From positions 1,603,501 to 1,667,500 of the forward strand of contig NC_092458.1 in the NCBI RefSeq assembly GCF_047495875.1: a DNA stretch of 64,000 bases, written 5' to 3'. Every line of letters begins with the position of its first letter. Within the stretch, counting starts at the first letter, position 1. This DNA comes from Pithys albifrons albifrons. Its lineage: Eukaryota; Chordata; Aves; Passeriformes; Thamnophilidae. Shown here piece by piece: positions 47,596 through 60,868 of the stretch. A program made the position numbers and the translations under genes. The notes beneath the pieces were generated by a model. The model did not search any database. It was given only the letters and a program-made list of their open reading frames with translations, and had not been told where the DNA came from.

Positions 47596-49954
47596 CTTCC
47601 TCAAGTTCAGGCTCTGTGTTAATGAGGAGGAGAGCTCAGCCTGCTGCTTCTTCTTACAGTTTTATAGATGGCATATGGTAGGTCTAGGCATGACACTCTG
47701 ACTTTGCATGGCTACATGTTGTTTTGGTTTTTGTTTGGTTTTTTTTTTTTTAAATCATCTCTGGGCTTTATAAATTTATTTCAAGAAAAAGTAGCAGCTT
47801 CCACTTGTGTTTATAGAAAAATTAGATGAAACTTGGTTTCCTATATTTAAACTGACAAAAATTTAAACCCTAAATAGCAGGCACAGGAGCATAACTTGGA
47901 CTTGAAAAATTTAAGAACACAAAGACAATAGTTTGCAAAGTGTTACTGGCATCTGAAAGCAATTAATTAATTTAAATTGAACAACCAACCACTTCTCATG
48001 CTGTACTCCCTGGTTTGTGACAAATTGATTAAGTCAGTTGTATTAATTAATGAGGTCAGCCTGTTCTGGGATATTTCTTATTGTAGGATAAGTGGGCTCT
48101 GAAGTTGTTGAACTGGGAGCTCTCATGTTCTGCTCTGAGATTGTAAAAACCCAACTGAGGCACCTTAATTAGAAAGTCTGTAAAAGTTTTAGTGCAACAC
48201 TTCAGCCTTTGACAACATGGCACAATGGATACCCACGAAGGTAGGGAAATGCAGCAATAATAAAAACTTTGGTTTCTGGCAACAGTCAGAGGATTGAAGT
48301 GGTTGCTGTAAAGTTCATGTTTTGAGGCAATTTTTATTTCATGAGCCTGGTCTTCTCTGAAGCTCATGTTACTGCGAGCATGCGACCAGTCTGTGCAAAA
48401 GGAAAGGAGTAAAAACAGTTCTTCATCCATAAGAAAATGTAAAGTAGTGTAAACTAATAATGTCTTGTTTTGTTTACCTTAAAATTTAAAGATTGGGGGG
48501 TTGTTGTTTTGTTTTTTGTGTGTTTGTTTGTTTGCTTGTTTGTTTTTTCAGATGAATTCATAATCTAAAGGAACCTTGTCAGGTTATAGAAGTATCACTT
48601 TTGTCTCCTCCAGAGACGAGACCAAAGCCAGAAAACATGTCTGCTGCTAATTTGCTAGTGGCTAAGAAGGAAGAGCTCTATTTCTGTATAATCTTCTGAA
48701 TTTTTTTTTGCTCCTTTCTCATGATCCAAATGAAATTTGAAAGTCCCTGAGCTTTAGGAAAAGGAGCCACTAATTTTAGTGGTAGTAAACCTTTGTGAGG
48801 TGTTCATTTTACACTGTCTGAGAAAAGGCATACTGTGTGAATATGTCTTCTATGCCTGTTGGACCATTCTAATAAATTATTGAGCCATCTACAGCCTCTT
48901 GCTAAATATTAAGCCTTGAATAATTAAATTAGTCTGTTCCAAACCTCTGGCAGTCTTGGAGACTGTTTATATGTTTTTCATAGCCAAAAGCATCCAATAA
49001 AAAACACACCAAACTTTAAACCCCTGTGTTCATGATTTTCCCCAGAAGTCATGTTTAGATGGCCATCTATTCTCCTGTGTTTGAAGGAACGTGTACATTC
49101 TTGTAATTATGATAGCCTGGGGTTCTAATCTTTGCAGTTTCCATACAGGAATTTTGAGGGGGCAAAAAATGGAGGAAAAGGTAGTTGAATAAAAATAGAC
49201 AACTGCGTACATGGATATAATCAGTACATGGATACAATCTGTACATATCTATGCATAGGGAAATTTAATTTAATTTCACCTGCATTAAAAAATATGTTCT
49301 CAATAAATTGTGGTAAATAAATGTGTTTTTATTGCCCTTACCAGTAATTCTTCGTCCTGAATCAGTTGATGAACAATTCATGTTTAGTGCTCTTTGTTTT
49401 TTTTTTCTTTTTAAGGATTGACATTCTAATCCTTGGCTTTGATTTTTTCATGTTACAAATAAAAAGTGGGAAATAATATGAACGTTGCTTTCACATCCAT
49501 AGGCTCTGCCTTAGAAGCTTAACTGGACTATTTTGCTTTAAAACACTGAGTCTGAGGCTGGATTATCAGGGGAAGCTTTACAAAGCAGGGACGATGGAGC
49601 TGACATTTGAAGAACTGGGCTGTTGTGTCACAAGTTAGGCCAATAGATGTCAATCTAAATCCTATGGAGAAAAGCAAACTAATGAGTCAGAAATGTACTG
49701 GTGCTGTGTGTTTGCCCTCCAGACCTGAAACATTTGTTGGTTTCAGAGAAAGAATAACTTAAAAAAAATTCAACTTGGAATTTAATTTTAACTGTTTTCA
49801 AAGGTTGTGATGTTTTAAGAGAAGATACTGCTTATCAATCATAAAAAATGAGTTGAAAGTGGTGGTGTGCCTGAAGTAGCTCACTTGCTTCTTCCCACTC
49901 CCAGGAAAGCACAAAGAGTGCATGAAAAGAGCTAAATTACAGGGAACTGCTTTG
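47596..49954. other. AT-rich single-copy DNA with G/T-rich runs
   Basis: No gene recognised. T/G-rich low-complexity runs lie at about 47720-47755 and 48497-48550. The 124-codon minus frame at 48056-48430 shows no known domain and no supported splice context. Confidence 0.5.
48497..48550. repeat. G/T-rich simple repeat, (GTTT)n core
   Basis: Plus-strand run made almost only of G and T with GTTT units, of the same type as 27747-27770. Confidence 0.8.
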
Positions 49955-50590
49955 TACAGTGTCATGGGTTCCCCCAGGTGGGCCTAGATTTGGGCTCTGA
50001 AGTCTGGACTAGGCTGAAGCTGTCAGCTGACTTGAGCTGGGCTGAGCTAACAGCTGACCTCTTCTAGCCAGTAAGTTTGTATTCCATCCCACATTATGAC
50101 ATCATCTCCAGGGCAGTAGGAACCAGTGTGGGAGTGGTTAAGGCAGTGGCTTCTCAGCCCTCCTCTTGGGAGGACGCACGATGCTGTCCCAGGGGGGATG
50201 GAGAGGACCAGGCCCACCACTGGCTCACAGGGTATCTCAGGAAAGTAAAATGCATTGTTCTGGGTCTCTCCTTTCTGCTTGGGTTTGTCTCCCTGGGGAA
50301 TAAGCTTCTTCTTAAGTAATGTGTAGTTAAGACAGTAGAATTTGTGTGTTCGTTAAGAAGTTGAGGTGGGGAACTTGTTGTTGTAGACTTGTGTGAGTGT
50401 ATATTTGTACTCTCTTCTAATTGTCTCTTTCTTTCTGTGAAAAATATATGTAGGTTTAGTATAAATGCAGTTTGAAGTGGTTTTTTCCTTTCCCCTCTCT
50501 TTTCCTCCCTTTCCCTGGTGTTAGGAGGGAGGCTTTTCTCTCTGTGCTTGGGGAGGTTGGCAGTTGCTTATCTCAAACCAAGACATACAG
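49955..50590. repeat. 5-bp target-site duplication flanking the LTR at 49960-50585
   Basis: The pentamer tacag occurs at 49955-49959 and 50586-50590, immediately outside the LTR ends. A perfect duplication shows both boundaries are intact. Confidence 0.93.
49960..50585 (+). mobile_element. Solo LTR, family B, plus orientation
   Basis: Runs from 'tgtcatgggttccccc' to 'tctcaaaccaagaca' (626 bases). It shares with the copy at 40231-40837 the 'agctgacttgagctgggc', 'cttctagccagtaa' and 'accagtgtgggagtgg' blocks, the TATA-like GTATAAATGCA (50459-50469) and the agaca end. Orientation is opposite to that copy. A polypyrimidine stretch lies near 50485-50520. No internal retroviral sequence remains. 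The 80-codon frame at 50077-50319 lies wholly inside the LTR and is not a gene. Confidence 0.94.
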
Positions 50591-51075
50591 TCTGGCCTAA
50601 TAAATGACTCCTGTTGCATTTTATAGAGATACCTTTTGAGAAGGTACATCCTACCTGCCTTCATATGGGGCAGGGAGCTTGGCAAAGAGGACAGTGAAGA
50701 AAGGCCACCAGCACTGGCAGCCTGGAAGCCTAAATGTGCAGGATGGTTCCTGAGTCATTGCTTTCCCCTGGACATTATGCCCTGCCTAAGGTTGTCCACT
50801 GGAAGCCCTGGCCATGTGTCCTCATCAATGCCCCTGGGTATACCTGAAAATCACCCACCCTCCACACACAAATTCAACAGATGGATAAAATAGTGCAAAA
50901 CCAAAATAAGCATGGTGCTGCTGGTGGTCATTGCTGTATCCACTGTAGGAGCTAGAAAAAGCATTACAAAAAGCGAAGTTGTTATTTTAGGGAAATTTAT
51001 GGGGGTTTTTGTTTGTTGGTTTGGTTATTTGTTTGGGTTTTTTTGGACCCTAAAAGCTAGTAGCTATCTGCAAAA
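50586..51075. other. Single-copy DNA, nothing recognised
   Basis: No gene or named repeat. A G/T-rich run (about 51000-51050) directly precedes the CR1 tail at 51076. Confidence 0.5.
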
Positions 51076-51435
51076 TCTTATAAAATGACTTGGGTTGGAA
51101 GGGACATTAAAGAACATCTCATTTCAACAACCCTGCCCTGAGTAGGGATTCAAATCACTAGACCAGTCTGCTCAGGGCTCCATCCAGCCTGGCCCTGAAC
51201 ACTTGCAGGGACGAGGCATCCACAGCTTCTCTGGGCAACCTGTGCCAGTGCCTCACCACTCTTGGGGTAAAGAATTTCTTCCTACATCTAATCTAAACCT
51301 GCCACCCTCTTAAACTTTAAAACCATTGCTCCTTGTTCTGTCACCACCTGCCCATATAAAAGTCCCCCTCCCTCCTTTGTATAAGCCCATTTAGCTTCTG
51401 GAAGGTTTCAACTGTGTATCCCCAGAGCCTTGTCA
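51076..51435 (-). mobile_element. CR1 LINE 3' end, 5'-truncated
   Basis: Antisense CR1 in its diagnostic order: 'gacttgggttggaagggac', 'ttaaagaacatct', 'ccatccagcctggccctgaa' and 'cacttgcagggacgaggcat'. Then come 'ccacagcttctctgggcaac', 'ctgtgccagtgcctcaccac', 'aaagaatttcttcctacatc' and 'ccttgttctgtcacc', with the truncation point near 'ccccagagcctt' at 51420-51435. It keeps the 3' UTR and the end of ORF2 only, and cannot encode protein. Confidence 0.95.
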
Positions 51436-53660
51436 TCATTTGTAGCACTTTTCTTATGGGCTGAAATATGTAAATTATGACTCTGAAAGGATGGGTTTTG
51501 TTTGTTTTTTATAAAGAAAACACTAGCTGTAGATAGATTTCTTGATCAGACAGCCTTTCTAAATCTCAGGGTTCCACAAAGCAGGGAAGATGTACTTGAG
51601 GACTGCCACTATTACATTATTCTGTGTCTAAGTCAGCCCCCTCCACCATGTCCAGAGAGGAGGAGGGTGTACAGAGATGTGCAGTTCACTCAGCTTTGTC
51701 AGCCAGATATTGCAAGTTGGTTGCAGTGATTGGCTTTTATTTATATTATATACTGGACTGGAGAAGATGACAGACTTCAGACAGTTCCATTAGGGGTCTA
51801 AGTTCATTTTACTTCTGTAAAATGAAGCAGTGATGCAAAGTTAATGGCACCAATGGTGCAGTGCCAAAGTACCAGCTTGTTTTCTGAGAGTCATCATGGC
51901 AAAACTGGGAATTGTTATTACAGAATTTTAATTTAATGGGAAGGTCTGTCTCAACATCAGCATGTCTAAAATACATACCATTTTACTGCTTTTGTAGGAC
52001 TGGTCAGAGTCAATAAAGTTTTTTTAAAATCAGAATATGTTTAATAAGTAGGAGATGTAAATTTCTATGATTTGCAGAGGCATTGAAGGCCCATGGCATT
52101 TCCAGGTATATTTGCATGTACTTTGAATGTGAGCTTGTGCCTTTCTGACAGATTGTGCTAGACCATTATAGTACCTAACAGGTGTTTTCAATGAACAGTT
52201 TTAAGAAAAGGCTGTGTCTGTGGTAAACCCCCCAGCAATATGTGAACTTCTCTTAATCAAAGGGTAGGCAAAGGTAGCATCAGGACAAATGAAAGACTGA
52301 AAAAGAAGTTCTGATGTTCTCTGAAGACATTCTGTGTAGGATTTTGATGATAACAGTGTTTTCAAAGCAATGTTAAAAATGCTAAAAAACAGAACTGTCT
52401 GGAGTCAAGAAAAACCCCACACTTTATTTTTTTAATATGTAAGTATTTTGAGTAAATGCACATGATTTGCAACTGTTATTGGAAATAGAAATCCCACTAT
52501 ATGTGTAAGGCTTTGATTAGGTTGTTTTCCACTTTTGACTTGATTTTCTTTGGTTTCTTTTGATTCTGCAGGTCTAGATTTGAATCTATTTCTCAGGTGA
52601 CCAGTAGCAAACACTTATGATCCACTTCATAGCTTGAAGACTTTATCCTCTGTGAAATAAATGACATCATGTACAACATGATCACAGATCTTATAGAATT
52701 AGATGACAGGATGACAGTACGTTACTCACAGTTCAGATGGCTGTAACAGAGAATGTAATGAGCCATAATGCTATTATTTTTCATGTTAGAATTTTAACAT
52801 TGTCTTTTCTACAGCTCTTAATATATCATGCATTAAACATGTTTTAGAAAACACATTGAGTTATGTATTCATACTGTCATTAAAGGAAAACAATCTGACA
52901 ACCACATGAAGTAATGAAAATCTATCCTAGAGCCCTTCCCTATTCTTTTTCATGGAAGTTGTTAAAAGGAAACATAATAACCTGGAAGGACCTCACATTT
53001 CAAAGGTGTTATGGTCATGAGTCAGAGGTAATAGCTTGGTGCTTTGTGCTGCAGGCTGGGTTACAGACATAGCCCACAGTGTCTGGACTTCAGTGTATGA
53101 GAAGACAGGTCGCTGTACTGAGCCACTGTCCCTCTCTTCAGGGGAAATGATAGCAGGGAAATGCCTTTTTTGTGTGTAACTTTAGAGTACTTTTTTGGGG
53201 CCCAGGTTGAAAAGGGCAATTATGTTTGCCTTCTGAAGAAAGATTGAAAATAGGATTTTTGGAATCTTGGAACCAATTTTTCTGGGGGTAGAGTATTTTT
53301 GAACCAGTAATGTTCTTGACTGCATGTCTTTATAACAAATACCTCAAAGCTGTCATACCAGAGAGCACAGTGAAAATAGTGTCAACAAGAAAATAAAATG
53401 AGAAATTACTCTTCCATCAACCCATCTCCTGAAGTCATAGATGGTGTTGTTTGTGTCTTGTCTTAGCAGCATGTACTAGGGAGGTAAATTGCAGTAACAA
53501 TAGGAGACTGCATATCTGATTCGACTGAGAAACACAGTTAAAAACCCACCATATCACATTTACTTGGATTAAGTTTTTGAAAACTCTGAGCCGTGATGTG
53601 ACCTTCTAGTTGATTAATCCCAAACTGGAGATTGTCTTTTGTGAAAGAGAAGTAGCAGAC
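51436..53660. other. AT-rich single-copy DNA
   Basis: No gene or interspersed repeat recognised on either strand; only short frames with no known product. Confidence 0.55.
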
Positions 53661-53741
53661 TCAAAAAAAAAAAAAAAAAAACCAAAAAACCAAAACCCCC
53701 CAAAAAACAAAACCAAACAGAAAAAAAAAGAAAACCAACCA
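53661..53741. repeat. A-rich low-complexity run
   Basis: A run of 19 A (53663-53681) followed by A/C-rich sequence with CCAAAA-type units. It could be a decayed poly-A tail, but no retrocopy body is recognisable to its left. Confidence 0.85.
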
Positions 53742-53981
53742 GTCACTCAGAAGGCAGTGGTATTTTTTAGGAGACAGTCTTACTAACAAGGGAAGGAGAA
53801 ATAAAAGAAATTGTTGAGAGACCCTGCTTCACAGCTCTTTGCAGAGTCAGGTGCAGTCCTAATAGCAAAAGAAGATGGATGGGAGTTTTCCCAAACTGTG
53901 GTGCTTGGCTGTAGCAAGGGAAAACCTCCTGTTTCCAGTGTCTGAAACTTGACACAACTTATTCCCCTCTATTTTGTTCTC

Positions 53982-54497
53982 ATGAGACCCCAGCTGGAGT
54001 ACTGTGTCCAGAACTGGGGCCCCCAGCCATAAGAAGGATGTGGAATGAGTGCAGAGCAAGATCATGGAGGTCATAGGGTTGGAGACCCTCTGTTATGGAG
54101 ACAGGCTGAGAGGATTGTGGTTGTTCAGAATGGAGAAGAGAAAGCTCTGGGGAGGCCTTATAGCTCCTTCCAGTACCTAAAGTGGGACTAAAAGAGAGAT
54201 GGAGAGGGACTTTTTACAAGAGTATGTGGTGATAGGACAAGGCAGATGGCTTTAAATGGAAAGAGGGTAGATTGAGGTTAAATATTAGGAAGAAATTTTT
54301 TACTGAATGTGTATTGCCCATTGAACAAATTGCATGGAGAAGCTGTGGATGCCCCATCCCTGGAGGTGTTCAAGGCCAGGCTGGATGGGGCTTTCGACAG
54401 CCTCATCTGGTGAATGGCATCATTGCCCATGGCAGGGTTTTGGAACTGGATGATCCTTAAGTATTTTCTAATCCAAATCATTATATGTTCTGTGATC
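53982..54497 (+). mobile_element. CR1 LINE 3' end, 5'-truncated
   Basis: Plus-strand CR1 in order: 'gagaccccagctggagtact', 'gtccagaactggggcccc', 'ggagacaggctgagag' and 'ctctggggaggccttata'. Then 'gctccttccagtacctaaag', 'ggatgccccatccctggag', 'gttcaaggccaggctggatg', 'cccatggcagggttttggaa' and 'ctggatgatccttaag', ending with 'ttctgtgatc' at about 54495. Some blocks between 54190 and 54330 are shortened. The tail is the usual CR1 end with an octamer-like 'ttctgtga'. Non-coding remnant. Confidence 0.95.
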
Positions 54498-57400
54498 CCC
54501 CTTGGGGTCCCTCCTCCAGCACTGGGGGCTGGAGCTGGAGCACTGCGTGCTATGGGAGAAAACAGGAGACCAAGTCTCATGAGGGCCCAACTTGTCATCT
54601 TGCAGCAACTTGACAGGGCTGCACCTGCTTATTAATGCCTTGTCACAGTGGAACAGTTTGTTCCCAGTGTCTGTTAAAAGGATTTTCCTGTGTTACGGTG
54701 TCAAAATCCTGCATAATTTCTTCCTGATTTTTGTGGAGGCATAATCAGACTTTTTACATGCCTCCATCCCTGAAGACAGTTCTCTGCTGGTGTTCTCTTA
54801 AAATAAACCAGTTCTTTAATGAAACCTCCTGTAATGAACTGCACTGTCACTGTAATTTTGTTTATGAAAAAATATGAAAGACATCAAGGGAGCAACAGTA
54901 TAAGTGTAATGTTATTATAAGAGGGCCTTCTGCCAATACTGGAGACCACAGTTCAGCTCTTTTAAAAGATTGAATATGTTTGCAGTTTATGTTTCTTGGA
55001 AACTTAGTACTTACATTTATTTTATGATGTCTCAGATCTCCTTAAATGTTAATTGAAATAGATCTGCAAGGCTGAGGTATTGGAAGATGTTTTCTCTGCA
55101 ACATATCATTTTGGTTTGAGTTTCTTGATTGTATTTTGGCTATTAGGATTGTAGTAACCACTAGTACCTGCATTATTTTACAGACTGAGCATTAACTTAT
55201 TTCTAAATAAGAAATGTTTAGATTAGTGGAATTACAATCTTATAAATTCATAAGAGCATTCTGGTGTATATCAACGATAATCAAGCTTACACTGAGCTAG
55301 TGTGGAACTAAGAATAAAGCAAAATGGAAACAGGGGATAAAAATTAAAAGAGTGGCTTGATGGAGGAAAAGTCATATATTGTTTATAACCTTATTTTTCT
55401 GCCATCTCTGGGGTAAAACTTGTGTTTGATTTTCATAGACTTTTTCCTGAGTAATGATTAGGGGACTAGGTTCCTGTTTTAGTGGTATCTCATAAGTTTT
55501 GGTGTGTCATAGCTGAAAAGATGTCTTTCCATAATTTTAAACAAATATCTGGGATGAGATCTGTATAAATATTTTACTCAAAATTATATGCTGGCTGCAT
55601 CATGAAATTTAAAAAAAAAAACCAAACCAAACAAGTGAAAACAAGGTCATTTTTTTTTCTCTTCCTGCACAAATCAAGAATTGGCATCCTTTGAAAAGCT
55701 CCTTATGGAAAAGCTTTCCAGTGATATAATTCATCTAGCTTTGAAGTGTCATTTGAAAATTAAACATGAAGATGCTTTATTTAGAAAACATCCAAACAAT
55801 CTCTTTCAGGGGAAAAAAAGAAAACAAAAAACCAACTCCTGTGTTTGGAGGCATGAATCACAAAATTCAGTGAGGTCCGTGCATATTGACAAACCAGATT
55901 TGTATGTGGGCTTTTCTCCTTTGTTTTCTGTTGTGTCTTTGAAGCTGGCAGTTTGTCTTGGGGTACCAGTAACTGAGCAGTTTTGACTCAGCTGACACCA
56001 ACCCTACCTGAGTGGGAAGCAGAAGGTATGTCTGCCTGACTATCTTTTTTCTCCAGGATGATGTGCTGGAGACAGCTGATGTCTGCTGAGGGCTGTGATC
56101 TGAGCCTATTAAAATCACTAGCAGTTTTTTCCATTGATTTCAGTGGGTTTGTGCTAGTACTTTAAGGAAGGATTAATACTGCTGCCTGTGGTCCTTCTGT
56201 CCTAGCCTTTGACAACAGGGAATAAAACTGAAATAGGTCTTGGGGAAGGAGCTTGTCAGAAAGGGCTCTTTGTTTTTCTTAGTGGTTGGGAGGTTGTAGG
56301 AGTTAGTTAAGGATAAAAATAGTGATTTCTGCTATTTTCTTCCCTTGTTTCAGTGCTGTACACACGAGGGAATGGCTCTGGACCAACATGATAAACCTTA
56401 GCTCTCCCTGCCACTACTGTGCAGTTGTGGGTAACCTGTTCCCTAACCCAGAACAGGCTGCTCTTCCCAGTACCAGTGTGCACCAGCCCTGAGGATGAGG
56501 CAATAACAACTGCAAGATGAAGGTCAAAAGGATGTATACAGTGTTTTCAGAACTTCTTGCTAGAAGCAGCATAGCCCATGAGCAGCTGAAAGAGGTTAGA
56601 CAATAAAGGACAGGTCCTCCCAGAAACGTTAGGAGAGAGGACAGCTGGGGCTGCTCTAGGGAAATGCTCTGAATAAAGGGGTCAAGATCCCAATTTGACA
56701 CAGGGGCAGAAGTGGTGTAATTTCAACATAAAACTTGTGCTGGACCCTGTAAGTCTTGGCAGTCACCCTACTCAGTAGGACAAAACCCTTCTACAGTACA
56801 TCTGTATACAAACAGTGGCTGAGGAGTCAGTGAAACTACTCAGTGGAGTACTGATTACTCACAAGAATAGAAGGCTACTAATCCAAGGCTCTAATTATCA
56901 TGCCAGTGGTTTACAATATGGACAATATTTTCCTCCTGGTCTTGGACACAGAATTTTCTGTAGTTTTTGGCACATGCTTCAATTCAGGAGCCAGCGCTGA
57001 GGCTCACTGAAGGGTACAATAAGCATTGCCCATTTATATTTGGAGGCACCTCTGCTCATTTTCTCCACATGAAGATATGCTTTGTGATTTCCACATTCAT
57101 CTAGTGTTTGCTTCAGTGGGTTTCTTTGTCAATTATTAACAGTTTTTATGGAGCAAAAAAAGATATTTTTTAAAGAACCATTAAAAGTGCCAGGTGGAGA
57201 AGGGAGCAGAAAGTTGTATGTGATGCTTTGTTCTGGCTGATTAGAATATAACAAGGACTGAATTTGTACAGTTAAATGAGATTCAGATCATGTATTATTG
57301 TTCACATAATGATATGTCAGAGGAAATTTGTTAACTTTTCCACTGTTAAAGCATTTAAAGTGTATGGAACTGCTAACATTTTGCCATAGAGAGCCATAGA

Positions 57401-60400
57401 GGAGTACAAGTGAAGTAGTATTTTGAAATGCAGTGTCAGAAGTATATTTCTTTGCATCTACTTACCTGGTATGAGGCTAAAGCAAGCAATTCAAAATTGG
57501 AGCTACTGATATTAAAGATAAAAATCACCAAACATGTCTTTTTAGCAATAAAAACACTAAGAAGAAAATTAAATACAAGCACACTAAACTGGCACATTGT
57601 ACTGTGAGTTTATTAATTTTGATCTTTGTAGCATATGGTAGTTTCATGCAGCTGGGGGCTATGGCCACCTGTTAATACTCCAGAGTACCAAGGAAGAAAG
57701 GATTTGGTTGTTCACTGATGAAAACCACAGTGACTTCCATATTCTGATTACATGGGGAGGTTTATGTGTTTTTATTTTCAGGGTTTTTTCCCCAGTACAA
57801 GTAACTTTCTAAAATGAAAAAAAATGCGGCAGATTTTATGGAAGTTTATTTAGAGAAAATCTGAGTTGTTTTTCCCAAAAGCCCAATCGAGGCTTTAGAG
57901 AATTTACATTTAAAAACTAGCTAGCAGCAATACCTCCCTATTGGAGGAATATGCACCTTGCAGCATTTTTAAAAACAATAATTAAAAAGTATTGTTTGTA
58001 ATAGGTCCCTTAACATAAAATACCAAGGCAGTGGCGTGTGTAACTACTGTTCCTTTATGAGAAATGTTTCAGAGATTCCAAGAAGTGTGTCTGGTGCTTG
58101 TCCAGAGTGGGGTGCTGAGCCATTTCTCCCCAGCTGGCTTGTGGGTGGCTGGCACAGAGGCAGTGCCTGGCCTACAGCAGGTGGGTCCCTGCCAGTGGCA
58201 GGGGCTGGCTGGCACCTCTCAGCAGTGGGAATGAGGGGCTGTTTCACTGTGACTGGGATCAAAGTGCTGCCTTGCAGCAGCAGCTGCACTTCCCCACCTG
58301 CCCTCCTTGTCCCCGCCAAAAGAGATGGGCCAGTTTTACATCCGGTGGAGTATGTAAGGTGTATTGGTATAACAAACCCTGGCTGTCACTTATTATCCAC
58401 ACGGTAGGAAGGAAGTTTCTGCTTACTCTCTTTTCTCTCTCATTGCATCATGGTGATAATTTGAAAGACATATGCACCTACTGGAACCATTTGGTGTTTA
58501 TCCACCGGACATTCTCCACTTGGAAAAGAAGTATTTGTTGGAAAATCAGTGCATTTGGAACCAGCTGTAGTCTCACATTGTGTGTTGTTGCACCTTTGCA
58601 CAGAGGAAGTCAAGGATTCTGGATGCCTTTTACACTGGCATCCGAAATTCACATGCAGAAGGCTTGGCAGTGCAGTAGGATGGGTTGTAGGAAGGGTGGG
58701 CTGTTCTTACTGTCAAGCAGCTGCAGAGGCCACCACAGTGGTCAGTTTTGTGCAGCTCACTTGGTGAAGGAGTCCCAAGGGTGCAGGGGTCTTGACCAAT
58801 TGCATAGCACCACTGGGATTTATTGGTAACAGGTGGCACTTTTAAAAGTTTGCTGCTTCTTTGCAGTTAATTAAAACTTTGCAGATGGAGCTCTTTCAGC
58901 CCAGAGCTCTGAGATGTTCTTTTGTGGGTAGCACAGTGTTGGCACTCAAACTAGACCTGAGCATGAATCAGAAGGGTTCTCTTGTAATCATTATACTTTT
59001 AAAACAGAGTAGATAGCTTTATCTTTTATGGTGGCAGATGTGAAACATGCTTTAATTTTGTGTGCTGAATTATTCAGATCACTGTGGACATGTCTGTGTA
59101 TTATTCATCTATAGTTGACACCCTCCTTTCTCTTTCCCTTTTTTGATTTTTTTTTTTTTTTGGTAAAGTAAGCTTTCTTGTGGATTATTTTGTGAACCAA
59201 AGAAGTGTAGGCACAATACTTTTCATCTCTATTCAGGTTCCATCAGTAAAAAGGAACAGTTAGGAATCCTTACAGTATTGTCTCTTGTCCACTGTAAATT
59301 AAATCACAACCATCAGCTCATTTGCACAGGCAACTGAACAGCCATCCTGCATAATTATATTAGCAGAAGCAGTATTTTCATTACATGTTTGAGCATAAAT
59401 AGTTAGATAGTGTTCAATATGTGCAGCTGGTTGATTGGAAAAGAGCTTTACTGATATGTGCTAACCGAAATCTTGTTCAAATTATGGGGGATTTTCACAG
59501 GATGGCGGTGTTAAAGCTTCAGCTAGACACTGAATTTTGGGGTGGATTGATCATAATAGATTATTGAAGCAATGGTAACTTATTGATGTCAAGAGATGTT
59601 GCAAAGGTTTTAGAGGTAGATACCATCAGGACCACAGTAGAAGGGTGAGGATGGGCAACCTGTCTATGCCTGCCCCTTCAAACAAAAGAGCCTGTCCCCT
59701 AGATTGAGTCCATCATAACAGAAGCATCTTTTCATTCTTCTGACCTGTTCTATGCATGGAACAAGGGGGAAAGGTATGGCTTCCACTTATAAACAAGAAG
59801 ACATTTATGCCTCTCACTTCTCATTATATAATCTTATATGAGCTCTGCCTACAGCCTAGATTTTAAAAAGAGAATATGCCCAAGTGTGTTCATGCTTTTG
59901 TTAAAAAAAAATCAATTTCCAGCTAGGGGAAAATCTCTTTTAAGACATCTTAGGGTATTTCCATTAGTTAGTTCTGAGCTAGAAAAATACTTCCAATGGT
60001 ATCTACAACACGTAAATACATAGCATAAAAATTGATAGGAATTAACAAAGTACAGACTGACTACCAAGTCAGACCAGAAGTTTTTTTTATTGTACAGTGA
60101 TGCCTGTTTGACAATTATGTGTAGAAAACCTTTCATTTCAAAGCAATCTCTGTGGGCAGTAGGCACCATCAAGACAGGGGGAGATTCCCAGTGTGTGCCC
60201 CATCTGTGCTCAGAGAGGTTTCCTGGACTTCACTGGGCTGAGAGCTGCTCTGGGGCTGGGCTAGAGTACTTTCCAACCTCCTGGTTCTCAAGGACTAAGC
60301 TGGAGGTACTCTTTTGTACCTTAAATGATATCTTTGCTTTGCTTTCTCAGGTAAAAAGATCACAAAGACAACAAGACCCAAATTCCCCTTGTTATGGATC

Positions 60401-60682
60401 TGCTGGTCAATACTACTACATTTCCACAGTTTCAGCTGATAAACCCTGTTCACCACTCTGTGCTCTTGATTGATTTTTCTCGACATCTGTTGCTGAGCTT
60501 AAAACACTCTTGCCATGTAGTGGGTATTTGCTGAGTCCCACAGTCCTGGTGGCCAAGTTCAATCTGGGTCAGCACCCCATGCATTCAGGTTTTTCAGAGG
60601 ACAGCTGCTGCAGAGGGGTTGTTCAGGCCACTGGCTTCACCAGGGGGCCAGGGCTTTGATGTGGTGGACAGAACATACCTTC
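54498..60682. other. AT-rich single-copy DNA with a GC-richer patch at 58.05-58.35 kb
   Basis: No supported gene. A moderately GC-rich patch lies at 58080-58330, from which a 185-codon frame extends to 58829. That frame opens at a TTG, has no recognised domain, and is crossed by antisense frames, so I do not call it. The stretch 57770-58015 is complex, AT-rich and repeat-free, which would fit conserved non-coding DNA. Confidence 0.5.
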
Positions 60683-60868
60683 CTCCCCTCTGCCATGGGC
60701 AGGGACATCTTCATCCAACCTGGCCTTGAACACTTCCATGGATGGAGCATCCACAACTTCTCCACTGTTCCAGTGTCTCACCACTCTTATTGTCAGGAAT
60801 TTCTTCCTCTTGTCCAATCTAAGCCTACCTCCCCCCTTTCAGTTTAAAAGCATTGCCCCTGCATCATT
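60683..60868 (-). mobile_element. CR1 LINE 3' fragment
   Basis: Antisense CR1 blocks in order: 'tctgccatgggcagggaca', 'tccaacctggccttgaacac', 'ttccatggatggagcatcca' and 'caacttctc'. Then 'cagtgtctcaccactct', 'ggaatttcttcctcttgtc', 'caatctaagcctacct' and 'cagtttaaaagcattgcccc'. The usual gggttggaa tail is missing on the left, so the copy is truncated or broken at both ends. Confidence 0.93.

Noticed and set aside
58272..58829. 185-codon plus-strand frame
   Set aside because: It opens at TTG, resembles no known protein, has antisense frames crossing it, and no splice or promoter context supports it.
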